Assembly: GCA_017994055.1 (NCBI GenBank)
Contig: JAGOLL010000020.1
Span: 1 to 33,959 of the forward strand
DNA from: Methanothrix sp.
GTDB lineage: Archaea; Halobacteriota; Methanosarcinia; Methanotrichales; Methanotrichaceae
DNA: 33,959 bases
Reading direction: 5' to 3'
In this document: in pieces, positions 1-6,968 of the stretch
Layout: every line of letters starts with the position of its first letter
Numbering within the stretch: the first letter of the stretch is position 1
Translations under genes and position numbers: made by a program
The notes under the pieces: model-generated
The model's input: only the letters and a program-made list of their open reading frames with translations
Told to the model about the DNA's origin: nothing
Database searches by the model: none

Positions 1-387
1 ATGCCCGATGCCAAATATGGCCAAGACGGGCCGGCTCTCAAATATTCCGGCGCCCCGGATTATGTGGAAAGGATGAAAGCGGCATTAAAGGAGATGCACC
101 GCCAGGTGGGCGATCTGGTTTTGGACGAGGCAGGCATCGCCCGGCGCGGCCTTCTGGTCCGCCACCTGGTGCTTCCAGAGGATGCAGCGGGCACGGCTGA
201 GGTGGTGCGCTTCATCTCCCAGGAGATATCCAAGAACACCTACCTCAACGTCATGGCCCAATACCATCCGGCTTATAACGCCTGCCGCTTTCCTGAGCTA
301 TGCCGCCCCATCACTGCCCGGGAATATGCCAGGGCTCTGGCACTGGCGGCAGAGGCAGGCCTGACCCGGGGTCTGGCAATGCTTTAA
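1..387 (+). CDS. Radical SAM protein, PflA-like (COG1313 type), C-terminal part
   Basis: The 128 residues match the C-terminal third of archaeal radical-SAM proteins annotated as putative pyruvate-formate-lyase activating enzymes. Recognisable blocks are the opening MPDAKYG, the segment GIARRGLLVRHLVLPED and the later NVMAQYHPAYNA. The catalytic CxxxCxxC iron-sulphur loop lies upstream, outside the window, so the ATG at base 1 is almost certainly an internal methionine and the gene is cut by the window edge. The family uses S-adenosylmethionine to generate radicals; the substrate of these archaeal members is not established. It runs in the same direction as archease, 27 bases further on. Family assignment is fairly secure, specific function is not. 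Confidence 0.75.
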   Translation: MPDAKYGQDGPALKYSGAPDYVERMKAALKEMHRQVGDLVLDEAGIARRGLLVRHLVLPEDAAGTAEVVRFISQEISKNTYLNVMAQYHPAYNACRFPELCRPITAREYARALALAAEAGLTRGLAML

Positions 388-414
388 AGCTTATTAGCCT
401 CAATGAAATGGTAG

Positions 415-834
415 ATGATCCCTTTCGAATATCTGGAGCATACCGCTGATGTTATGTTTCGGGCCTACGGCAAGACGGCGGAGGAGATGCTATGCAATGC
501 CGCTTCTGCCCTCTCCCAGGCCATGGTGGACCCGGCAAGCATCATGGCTCAGGAAAGTTGGACGGTAGAGTTGGAAGGGGATGACCTCGAGGATCTGGCC
601 TACCGGTGGCTCTCTGAGATCATCTTTCTCTCTGAGACAGAGTCTGCAATCTTCTCCGCTTTTTCCGTGCGGCTGGAGCAGGATGGCAGGATGAGGCTAT
701 ATGGAAAAATAGGCGGTGAGAGGATAGATCTCGGCAGGCATGCCTTCGAGAATGAGGTCAAAGCCGTCACCCGGCATAAGTTCGGCATTAAGAAAAATCA
801 GATCTGGTGCATTCAGGTAGTTCTGGACGTGTGA
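415..834 (+). CDS. Archease, RtcB cofactor
   Basis: A 139-residue protein of normal archease length. It begins MIPFEYLEHTAD and ends in a short hydrophobic strand with a penultimate Asp (VVLDV). The family's metal-binding acidic residues include the Asp of the HTAD motif (residue 12) and the C-terminal Asp; both are present. Archease accelerates guanylylation and turnover of the tRNA-splicing ligase RtcB and broadens its NTP use. Its TGA at 832-834 is two bases before the RtcB ATG, so the two are probably co-transcribed and translationally coupled. No strong SD precedes the ATG at 415. A nearby ATG at 408 is in another frame. Confidence is high from sequence and context together. Confidence 0.92.
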   Translation: MIPFEYLEHTADVMFRAYGKTAEEMLCNAASALSQAMVDPASIMAQESWTVELEGDDLEDLAYRWLSEIIFLSETESAIFSAFSVRLEQDGRMRLYGKIGGERIDLGRHAFENEVKAVTRHKFGIKKNQIWCIQVVLDV

Positions 835-836
835 TT

Positions 837-2276
837 ATGGAAGAGGCCAGCAAAAATCTCTGCAAGATAGATGACAATACCTATGAGGTGCCCCTGGGCT
901 ACCGGCCGGGCATGAGAGTGCCGGGGCGAATCTTTGTCTCTGCCGCCCTGCGAAATATGGTCGAGCCGGGGACGGTGGAACAGGTGGCCAATGTGGCCAC
1001 CCTGCCCGGCATAGTCAAGTACTCCATGGCCATGCCCGATGCTCATTTAGGCTACGGCTTTCCCATCGGCGGCGTGGCCGCCTTTCGGGAGGAAGGTGGG
1101 ATCATCAGCCCTGGTGGGGTGGGCTTTGACATCAACTGCGGGGTGCGGCTGCTGCGCTCCGACCTCCTGGCTGAGGCGGTGCAGCCCAGAATCAATACCC
1201 TCATCGATGCCCTCTTCCAGGCCATACCCTCCGGCCTGGGAGCCACGGGCGGGCTGCATGCCACAGACAAGCAGCTAACCGAGGCCTTTGTATCCGGGGC
1301 CCGGTGGGCGGTGGAGGAGGGATACGGCTTTGAGGCCGACCTCACCCACTGCGAGGAGAGTGGGGGCATGGCCGGAGCCGATCCAGATCAGGTCAGCCTC
1401 AAGGCCAGAAAGAGGGGGCGGCCCCAGCTGGGGACCCTTGGCAGCGGAAACCACTTTCTGGAGATCCAGAAAGTGGAGGAGATCTATGATCCGGCTGTGG
1501 CCCGGCAGTTCGGCCTTTTCCAGGGCCAGATAACAGTGATGATACACTGCGGCTCGCGGGGAGCGGGACACCAAATCTGCACCGACCATCTGGATGTCCT
1601 GTCCCGGGCGGTCCGAAAGTACAACATAGACATTCCGGACAAGCAGCTGGCCTGCGCCCCCCTGGGCTCGCCCGAGGCCAGGCATTATTTCGGTGGCATG
1701 GTCTGCGCCGCAAACTATGCCTGGGCCAACCGGCATATCATAGCCCACTGGACGAGGGAGGTATTCGAGAAGTACTTCCCGGGCAGCCGGCTGGACCTGG
1801 TATATGATGTGGCTCATAATGTGGCCAAGATAGAGGAGCACAATGTGGATGGAAAGCGGGAGAGGCTATATGTGCACCGCAAGGGCGCTACCCGGGCCTT
1901 CGGCCCCTGCCGAGATGAGGTTCCCGCTGCCTACCGCTCTGTGGGCCAGCCGGTGATAATTCCCGGCAGCATGGGCACCTCCTCTTATGTCCTCTGCGGC
2001 AGCGACGCCGCCCTGGATCTGACCTTCGGATCAGCCTGCCACGGCGCGGGCCGGGTCATGAGCCGCAGCCAGGCCCTGAGACAGTTCACAGGCAAGAGTG
2101 TGAAAGCGGCCCTGGACCAGCAGGGAATCGTGGTCAAGGCCACCTCTCCGGGCATGCTGGCCGAGGAGGCCCCTCAGGTCTACAAGCCCTCCGGGGATGT
2201 GGTAGATGTGGTGCACAACCTGGGAATAGCCACCAGGGTGGCCAGGCTGGTGCCGCTGGGAGTGTCAAAAGGGTAA
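837..2276 (+). CDS. rtcB: RNA-splicing ligase RtcB
   Basis: A 479-residue RtcB, which joins 2',3'-cyclic phosphate or 3'-phosphate RNA ends to 5'-OH ends using Mn2+ and GTP, as in tRNA splicing after intron excision. Visible signatures are GVGFDINCGVR with the metal-binding Asp and Cys, GTLGSGNHFLE, HCGSRGAGHQ, YDVAHNVAK, HRKGATRAF, and near the C-terminus SACHGAGRVMSR carrying the histidine that forms the GMP adduct in characterised homologues. No intein interrupts these motifs, although archaeal rtcB genes often carry one. The start chosen is the ATG at 837, just after the archease stop. An in-frame ATG at 807 would overlap archease by 28 bases and add residues not typical of the family. 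Confidence 0.95.
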   Translation: MEEASKNLCKIDDNTYEVPLGYRPGMRVPGRIFVSAALRNMVEPGTVEQVANVATLPGIVKYSMAMPDAHLGYGFPIGGVAAFREEGGIISPGGVGFDINCGVRLLRSDLLAEAVQPRINTLIDALFQAIPSGLGATGGLHATDKQLTEAFVSGARWAVEEGYGFEADLTHCEESGGMAGADPDQVSLKARKRGRPQLGTLGSGNHFLEIQKVEEIYDPAVARQFGLFQGQITVMIHCGSRGAGHQICTDHLDVLSRAVRKYNIDIPDKQLACAPLGSPEARHYFGGMVCAANYAWANRHIIAHWTREVFEKYFPGSRLDLVYDVAHNVAKIEEHNVDGKRERLYVHRKGATRAFGPCRDEVPAAYRSVGQPVIIPGSMGTSSYVLCGSDAALDLTFGSACHGAGRVMSRSQALRQFTGKSVKAALDQQGIVVKATSPGMLAEEAPQVYKPSGDVVDVVHNLGIATRVARLVPLGVSKG

Positions 2277-2360
2277 GACATGAAAGGAATGACATGCCTG
2301 AAATTTGTATCGAGCCAAGACCTGAAAGCCATCTTTCCTTTAGAGAGGGGTGAGGGATTT

Positions 2361-2384
2361 CGCAGCATCATTCAAGATGCTGCG
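2361..2384. terminator. Perfect hairpin between convergent genes
   Basis: CGCAGCATC and GATGCTGCG form a perfect 9-bp stem around a 6-base loop. It lies between rtcB (plus) and the macro-domain gene (minus) and overlaps the latter's stop codon. As a symmetrical structure it could end transcription or protect 3' ends on both strands. No strong T-run follows on either side, so the terminator role is inferred. Confidence 0.45.
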
Positions 2385-3574
2385 ACGTTATCTCCATGCA
2401 AGATATCTTTGGATTGGCTTAATGTGGAACAATAGACGTCAAGCTCTTCCTTGCTATATGCGAGAAAGTACACCTTTTCAATAATACTATCTGGATTTGA
2501 CTCAAGATAGGAAATGGCAGATCCGATCAACTCAGGGATAATATTTTCTGGCTTTCCACCACCCGTCCCTGTGCCAAAGGTAGGGAACAAGATTGTCTTT
2601 AAGCCAGCCTTTTTTATTGAGTCTGAGTCTGCCTTGCTGAGCGCCGCGGTGATGCACTCGCCTATATTTGCAATTGGAGTATAGCCACGGCCGATCATTC
2701 CTACGACCGTAGCTACATGGAATATCTTCCTTACGTTATGTGTTTTTTCCAATTCCCCCGAATTTGTAACGAAAACCGTGGCAGGAGGCACTGCATTGAG
2801 TTTGCCCATTTTCTCTGTAAGTTCTTTGAATATGGTATCATCTTCAACCTCGTTTGTCACTTCATTCCGGCGTGCCCCTAGATATCGGATGATGCTTGAA
2901 ATGGACTTATCGTAATAGCGGGCCATCTGCATATTGGTATTTTCAGAGTTGACCCATATATCGGCTTTCTTGACACCGTTGATATCTCCCGTAATTATGC
3001 AGATCTTCTTGTTGGGTGCGTTTCGCAGCGAGAATTCGGTTACTTGGCACTTTTTAATGGGATGTGAGGTCTCTGGAAGGGAGATCCTCTCACCAAGTAA
3101 TTGGCAGACAGGGCTATCCGTCTCCTTGAGTGTCAGCCCATTTATTATGAACTCAGCTATTCGGTCCTTCGCTCTTTCAACGCTCTCAATGTCCTCATGA
3201 TCATAGTTAATAGTCCGAACGCTGTTAATATTGAATGGATTCTCGGTGCTCTTATGATGTATGATCACTGTAATGGACTTGCATAAGGAGTGCCTTATTC
3301 CCAGCTCATAGAGAACATTCGGATTTAATGTTGTCAAATCTACAATGGCTACTTCATCATTTAGAATATGCTCCATCATATCCGCATGAATCTCTCCCGG
3401 TTTAGAGATCTCATCGCAACGTATACAATTGATTTTGTACTCTTGAATCTGGTCCACAGCAGGTTTGATGAGATAATTGTATATCTTGTTGAAATCAAAG
3501 ATCTTGCCGCTTTTATCCTCTTTTTTGTTATATGGCATTATTACGAAGCACTGCTTTTCGCTTGTGTCTTTCAT
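2372..3574 (-). CDS. TIR/deoxyribosyltransferase-like domain fused to macro domain
   Basis: A 400-residue two-domain protein. Residues about 8-150 form a Rossmann-like domain with FVIMPY at the first strand and VAIVDLTTLNPNVLYELG at 75-92. This pattern is shared by nucleoside 2-deoxyribosyltransferase-like and TIR-like proteins, and Glu90 sits where those enzymes keep their catalytic Glu. Residues about 188-385 form a macro domain: strand IITGDI, ADIWVNSENTNM with the N-x-N ribose-binding turn, and ILFPTFGTGTGG as the glycine-rich phosphate loop. Macro domains bind or hydrolyse ADP-ribose derivatives. No membrane segment or signal peptide is visible. A GGGGT stretch lies about 9 bases before the ATG at 3574. 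The NUDIX gene ends 17 bases upstream on the same strand. Domains are confident; biological role (NAD-based defence, ADP-ribose metabolism or nucleotide salvage) is inference. Confidence 0.8.
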   Translation of the reverse strand: MKDTSEKQCFVIMPYNKKEDKSGKIFDFNKIYNYLIKPAVDQIQEYKINCIRCDEISKPGEIHADMMEHILNDEVAIVDLTTLNPNVLYELGIRHSLCKSITVIIHHKSTENPFNINSVRTINYDHEDIESVERAKDRIAEFIINGLTLKETDSPVCQLLGERISLPETSHPIKKCQVTEFSLRNAPNKKICIITGDINGVKKADIWVNSENTNMQMARYYDKSISSIIRYLGARRNEVTNEVEDDTIFKELTEKMGKLNAVPPATVFVTNSGELEKTHNVRKIFHVATVVGMIGRGYTPIANIGECITAALSKADSDSIKKAGLKTILFPTFGTGTGGGKPENIIPELIGSAISYLESNPDSIIEKVYFLAYSKEELDVYCSTLSQSKDILHGDNVAAS

Positions 3575-3591
3575 ATCTACTACCCCGATTT

Positions 3592-4191
3592 TTATTTGGT
3601 CTGAAGCATCATTTGCGGTTCAAGGCGCCTTTGTAGCCAAAGAAGCGCTAAAAGTGTCTTTGCATCTTGTATCTGTCCTCCTGAAATATAAGCATTTAGC
3701 TTGCTAAGGGAAACCTCCTCCATCATGATATCTTCATTCTCTTTTAGTGAGCCACCGCCAGAGCCTTCCTTTCCCACATTAGTCACTTCTGCATAATAGA
3801 GCCAGATGCGCTCTGAAGTGCCACCTGGCGAGACATAGAATTTGGCTATCAGCTCGAGCACATCAATGCGATAGCCAATCTCCTCAAAGACCTCCCTGCG
3901 GACTGCTTCCTCAGGCTTTTCGTCCGGTCCCAGCATTCCCGCCACTATTTCTGTGATCCAACCAGGTCCCTTCTTGAAAGTCGGATATTTGAACTGATTT
4001 ACCAAGAGGATTTTCTGGTCATCTCGATTGAGAACGAGGGCTGCGACTGAATCTCCGCGTTCAAAGCAGAGACGTCGTATAAAAGGAGTTCTGCTCCCAT
4101 CGAATTTTTCATAAGAGACCTTACATTCCTCTATCTTAAAGAAGTCATTGAAGATATATTTTTGATCTTTAATTTCAACTTTTCTATCCAT
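3592..4191 (-). CDS. NUDIX hydrolase, ADP-ribose pyrophosphatase-like
   Basis: The protein contains a complete NUDIX box, G-x5-E-x7-REVFEEIG, within GMLGPDEKPEEAVRREVFEE, after the family's typical strand ITEIVAG. The downstream FYVSPGGTSERIWLYYAEV resembles ADP-ribose pyrophosphatases of the NudF/NUDT5 group, which split ADP-ribose into AMP and ribose-5-phosphate. The start chosen is the ATG at 4191 (MDRKVEIKDQ), which fits the family N-terminus. An in-frame ATG at 4212 would add seven residues and lies about 26 bases from an AT-rich box A-like stretch at 4234-4247, so a leaderless start there is also possible. The gene sits 17 bases before the TIR/macro gene, suggesting a common transcript and linked ADP-ribose chemistry. 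Confidence 0.85.
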   Translation of the reverse strand: MDRKVEIKDQKYIFNDFFKIEECKVSYEKFDGSRTPFIRRLCFERGDSVAALVLNRDDQKILLVNQFKYPTFKKGPGWITEIVAGMLGPDEKPEEAVRREVFEEIGYRIDVLELIAKFYVSPGGTSERIWLYYAEVTNVGKEGSGGGSLKENEDIMMEEVSLSKLNAYISGGQIQDAKTLLALLWLQRRLEPQMMLQTK

Positions 4192-4233
4192 ATGATTCCC
4201 ACACTGCAGCATTTCTTACTGATATTCGCTTCA

Positions 4234-4247
4234 TACTAAATAAACTC
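4234..4247 (-). promoter_or_regulatory. Candidate box A for the NUDIX-macro genes
   Basis: The minus strand reads GAGTTTATTTAGTA here, an archaeal TATA-like box. Its centre lies about 26 bases upstream of the ATG at 4212. It would let the NUDIX and macro genes be expressed independently of the esterase gene upstream. Visual call only. Confidence 0.3.
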
Positions 4248-4275
4248 ATAGTCTGCTTAGATCTGCTTCTTAAAA

Positions 4276-5544
4276 TCACAGCGGTGGGCCGCCCCGGCTG
4301 TATCTTACTCCGTCCAGCGCCACCAGCCAATCAAAATCGGCCAGGCTATTAGCCGTCAGCGGAAAATAGGTTGTATTCTTCAGGCTGCCCGATCTTACCG
4401 GAGGTGCTGTGCTCTCTGAATCGAAAAGGCTCTGCACCCACCGGGTGGAGACGAAGCGCCCCGGTCCGGGCGTGGCCATGAGCATCGCCTCCAGGCTGCC
4501 CGCCTCGGGCCAGCCTATGCCGTTTTCATGCGAGACGCCCACGGCGGAGCCGATGACAGCATAGCTCTGCCCCAATGTCTCTTTCAGATGCGATCCTGCC
4601 GGCCACCAGGTGAACAGCTCATCGCCGAACTGCCACTGCATTCTTCCCTTCTTCAGATGACTATTGTGAGCGAAGGCCAGAGGCCTGCCCCGGCCCTGCT
4701 GGCATGATAAGATATAGGCCAGATTATCAGCCATGCAGGCATCACGAATGCCTAGGAGCCTGCTGGTTCGCTGGCTGCCCTTCTTTGCCATAGCGGCGTG
4801 GTAGACCAGAAGCCACCGGGCCAGTCGAGCATAGTGGACCGCCTCACAATATCGCTCTTTGTCGCTGCCTGCGATCAATTCCGGTCGGCGAGCCTCCAGT
4901 TCGGCTATCAGATCCTCCACCTCGATTCGCAGCTGCCTTGCCGCCGCTGAGAGGCCGATCGACTTGGCCGGATCGAATAGCGTTGCCGGGTCTTCCCAAT
5001 CGCGGTCTCTACCAATAAGCGACTCCATGCACTCTCGATACTCATTCCCGCGGGCATCATCGAGAGCGGAAAGGTAGTCCAAGACAAAATGCAGGACCCG
5101 TCTCGGGCTATCCGCATGGCTCATCTCGGTGGGAGCGTCGAAGCCGTAGAATTGAAGCTTGATCGAATGAGAGGTATCGGCATTGTATCGTCTCATCCAC
5201 TCCACCAGCTCTCTATTGGCTTCGAGACTGCCAAATCCGTGACTGAAGCCGGCCTCCTCCACCGCTTCATAGGAAGAAGAACCACAGCCAGCCACATACT
5301 CGTTAACCAGATGCCCTCTGGTAAAGCTGCTCTCAATGGCAATGGCGCTGTAGCCGTGCCTCTCCACCAGCCTCTGAAAGAGCCGATTCCGGAAAATGAG
5401 GATGTCCTCTCCACCATGCAGCGCCTCTCCCAATCCCAGCAACTCTACCGGCGGGCCAAGCTGGGAGACAAGCCGGTCTATGCTGGCGTTGGTGCTTTGC
5501 GGTGAATCAAGATTGAAGGCAATGGCCTGTTCATCCAGCTTCAT
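4276..5544 (-). CDS. Erythromycin-esterase-like hydrolase (EreA/EreB family)
   Basis: A 422-residue member of the erythromycin esterase-like family (COG2312). The N-terminal active-site motif LGLGEALHGG carries Glu40 and His43, IAIESSF carries Glu71, RDACMADN lies near 268-274, and LAFAHNSHLKKG carries His293 and His296. These line up with the EreB catalytic set (Glu43, His46, Glu74, His285, His288). True EreA/EreB open the macrolide lactone ring. Most chromosomal relatives have no known substrate, so macrolide resistance should not be assumed, especially in an archaeon. The ATG at 5544 has a GAGG five bases upstream, and that site lies in a hairpin. The gene follows the SagB-like gene by 71 bases on the same strand. 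Confidence 0.85.
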   Translation of the reverse strand: MKLDEQAIAFNLDSPQSTNASIDRLVSQLGPPVELLGLGEALHGGEDILIFRNRLFQRLVERHGYSAIAIESSFTRGHLVNEYVAGCGSSSYEAVEEAGFSHGFGSLEANRELVEWMRRYNADTSHSIKLQFYGFDAPTEMSHADSPRRVLHFVLDYLSALDDARGNEYRECMESLIGRDRDWEDPATLFDPAKSIGLSAAARQLRIEVEDLIAELEARRPELIAGSDKERYCEAVHYARLARWLLVYHAAMAKKGSQRTSRLLGIRDACMADNLAYILSCQQGRGRPLAFAHNSHLKKGRMQWQFGDELFTWWPAGSHLKETLGQSYAVIGSAVGVSHENGIGWPEAGSLEAMLMATPGPGRFVSTRWVQSLFDSESTAPPVRSGSLKNTTYFPLTANSLADFDWLVALDGVRYSRGGPPL

Positions 5545-5545
5545 T

Positions 5546-5572
5546 ATGCCTCAGATCAATAATGATCGGCAT
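5546..5572 (-). promoter_or_regulatory. Hairpin that buries the ribosome-binding site of the esterase gene
   Basis: On the minus strand ATGCC-GATCA pairs with TGATC-(TGA bulge)-GGCAT around a TTAT loop, ending one base before the ATG at 5544. The only SD-like stretch, GAGG, lies partly in the bulge and partly in the paired arm. In RNA this could limit ribosome access. The GATCA-ATAA-TGATC core is also a DNA palindrome that a repressor could bind. Confidence 0.4.
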
Positions 5573-5615
5573 AAGCCGCATCAATATACTCATTTCCAAT
5601 ACAGCGCAAGAGCGC

Positions 5616-6329
5616 TCACTGCTTCTTTCCGACAGTAGCACAGTAGATCACGAACTGCTCGATGCCATCTATCCCCAGCAGTCCGGCCATGATCTCATCA
5701 TCAAAAGCCCCGATGGCGCAGACGCCGCATCCGATCTGCTCTGTCGCCAGGTAAAGGTTCTGGCAGACATGCCCGGCGTCGAGGTGAACCAGCCGGTAAG
5801 CCCTCTCGCTGTACCTCCAGGCCATGCGGTAGATGACGCAGGACCAGATGAAGAACACTGCTGAGTCTCTGACCATAGCTTGTCTCAAGCAGGCGTCGGC
5901 CAGGCACTCGGCCATGCCCGGGTCGGGATCTATGAGCAGAAGGCGGTGCGAGAACGGTATATATCGATAGAGGCCCGGCTCCAGGCCGCTTACCCGGTTG
6001 ATCTGCAGGTAGGTCTCAAAGGCATGCCGTCCACCGGCGGAGGGGACAGTGCGGAATGTGGCATATGGCTCATGGCTCTCTTTTATTCCCTGGGTGCACC
6101 AGAGCAGATAGGCCAGCTCATCTATGGTCAGGGACTGGCCGGAATAGCGGCGGACTGATCGGCGGGACTCTATGGCTGCGCGCATCTCCAGAGGCGGCAC
6201 AGATATCCGGGTGGGCGGAGGCAGGGAAATGAATTTGCCCTCTTCAGGGGCGGGCTCTTCAAGAGGTGGTGCCGGCATTCCCCGAAACTGATCAGCCTGG
6301 GAGAGGTGCTTGTATCTGGTCATCTCCAT
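5616..6329 (-). CDS. SagB-type nitroreductase-fold oxidoreductase
   Basis: About 237 residues of the nitroreductase superfamily, SagB subgroup. Signatures are AAIESRRSVRRYSGQSLT for FMN binding, ELAYLLWCTQGI, TVPSAGGRHAFETYL, and near the end HVCQNLYLATEQIGCGVCAIGAFDD. SagB enzymes are FMN-dependent dehydrogenases that aromatise azolines in thiazole/oxazole peptide pathways, but many archaeal relatives stand alone with unknown substrates. No YcaO cyclodehydratase or precursor peptide is seen nearby. The start is uncertain: the frame stays open to 6608, but family similarity begins near MEMTRYKHLSQ. In-frame ATGs at 6353, 6329 and 6323 all lack a good SD; 6329 is chosen. The residues upstream look like translated AT-rich non-coding DNA. 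Confidence 0.75.
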   Translation of the reverse strand: MEMTRYKHLSQADQFRGMPAPPLEEPAPEEGKFISLPPPTRISVPPLEMRAAIESRRSVRRYSGQSLTIDELAYLLWCTQGIKESHEPYATFRTVPSAGGRHAFETYLQINRVSGLEPGLYRYIPFSHRLLLIDPDPGMAECLADACLRQAMVRDSAVFFIWSCVIYRMAWRYSERAYRLVHLDAGHVCQNLYLATEQIGCGVCAIGAFDDEIMAGLLGIDGIEQFVIYCATVGKKQ

Positions 6330-6353
6330 GAATATTCGGCCAGTGGGCTGCAT

Positions 6354-6884
6354 GGCATGTTGTGTATCTGCTTTAATAATAAGGATCGCGGTGATAAGAG
6401 AATAATTAGCTGCCTTATCCGGGCAGAATGAGCACTCTTTGAGGATTAAATTATCCGGCCATAACAGATGCAAGCCTACAACTCTAGTTGCAGAATCGAC
6501 ATTAGCTGCAAAGCATTCCGTTCTAATGCAGGGGAGATATAAGAAGGAGGGAGGCAAAAGCCAGTCTGTAGGAGGGAAAACAATGGCTTCGACTTTTGCC
6601 AAGTACAATATACGTCAATTGCCGAGATATATAGCTTTCGGCTCAGATTGAGTGTGCCCATGCCACGGAAATTTAACCAGCTGAGTATAGGCTATTAACT
6701 GCCTTGCAGATCGTCAGGAGATGTCTGGCTAAATTAGATCCGCGAGGGATAGTTCGGGGATGGTGAACGGCACGCAAGAAAGCGGAGCATAGCGATGCAG
6801 TAAAACCGACATGCTCGTGGCCAGTTTAAAATTGGCCAGATTGATGTGGAGGACGCGAAATAATTTCAGGACTCCACAGTCAAG
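6354..6884. other. Intergenic region between divergent genes
   Basis: About 530 bases between the SagB-like gene (minus) and the sulfatase (plus). It holds a mini-ORF with a good SD at 6583-6651, a short palindrome CAACT-CT-AGTTG at 6479-6490, and a hairpin built from two TGGCCA copies at 6818-6838. No family-level coding similarity was recognised. Confidence 0.5.
6583..6651 (+). CDS. Possible 22-residue small protein
   Basis: The stretch AGGAGGGAAAACA directly precedes an ATG at 6583, giving a well-spaced ribosome-binding site. The frame encodes 22 residues beginning MASTFAKYNIRQ and ends at a TGA (6649-6651). It is basic and has no membrane segment. It could be a small protein, a leader peptide, or the surviving first codons of a lost gene. 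Nothing similar was recognised. Confidence 0.2.
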   Translation: MASTFAKYNIRQLPRYIAFGSD

Positions 6885-6909
6885 ATCGAAAATCGATAAT
6901 TAGATATAC
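6885..6909 (+). promoter_or_regulatory. Candidate promoter and operator of the sulfatase gene
   Basis: ATCGA-AAA-TCGAT at 6885-6897 is a perfect short palindrome. It abuts ATTAGATATAC (about 6899-6909), a box A-like element. Transcription would begin near 6930, just before AAGGAGGAAT at 6931-6940. A regulator binding the palindrome would be placed directly upstream of TFB/TBP. Confidence 0.35.
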
Positions 6910-6968
6910 AATAATGCATACTTTTAGAAGAAGGAGGAATATGAATTCCAAGACAAGCCACAATAATA

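Noticed and set aside
1275-1841. Long minus-strand open frame (188 codons) inside rtcB
   Set aside because: It is antisense to conserved RtcB motifs, has no family resemblance and is explained by G/C-rich third positions.
837-2276. Intein in rtcB
   Set aside because: All RtcB motifs are uninterrupted and the length is normal.
2372-4212. Canonical Thoeris, CBASS or DarTG system
   Set aside because: There is no separate ThsA/ThsB pair, no nucleotidyltransferase of the CD-NTase type and no DarT toxin; only the biochemical theme is shared.
4276-5544. Macrolide-resistance gene
   Set aside because: The catalytic residues match the family, but most family members do not act on macrolides, and archaeal ribosomes are not the usual macrolide target.
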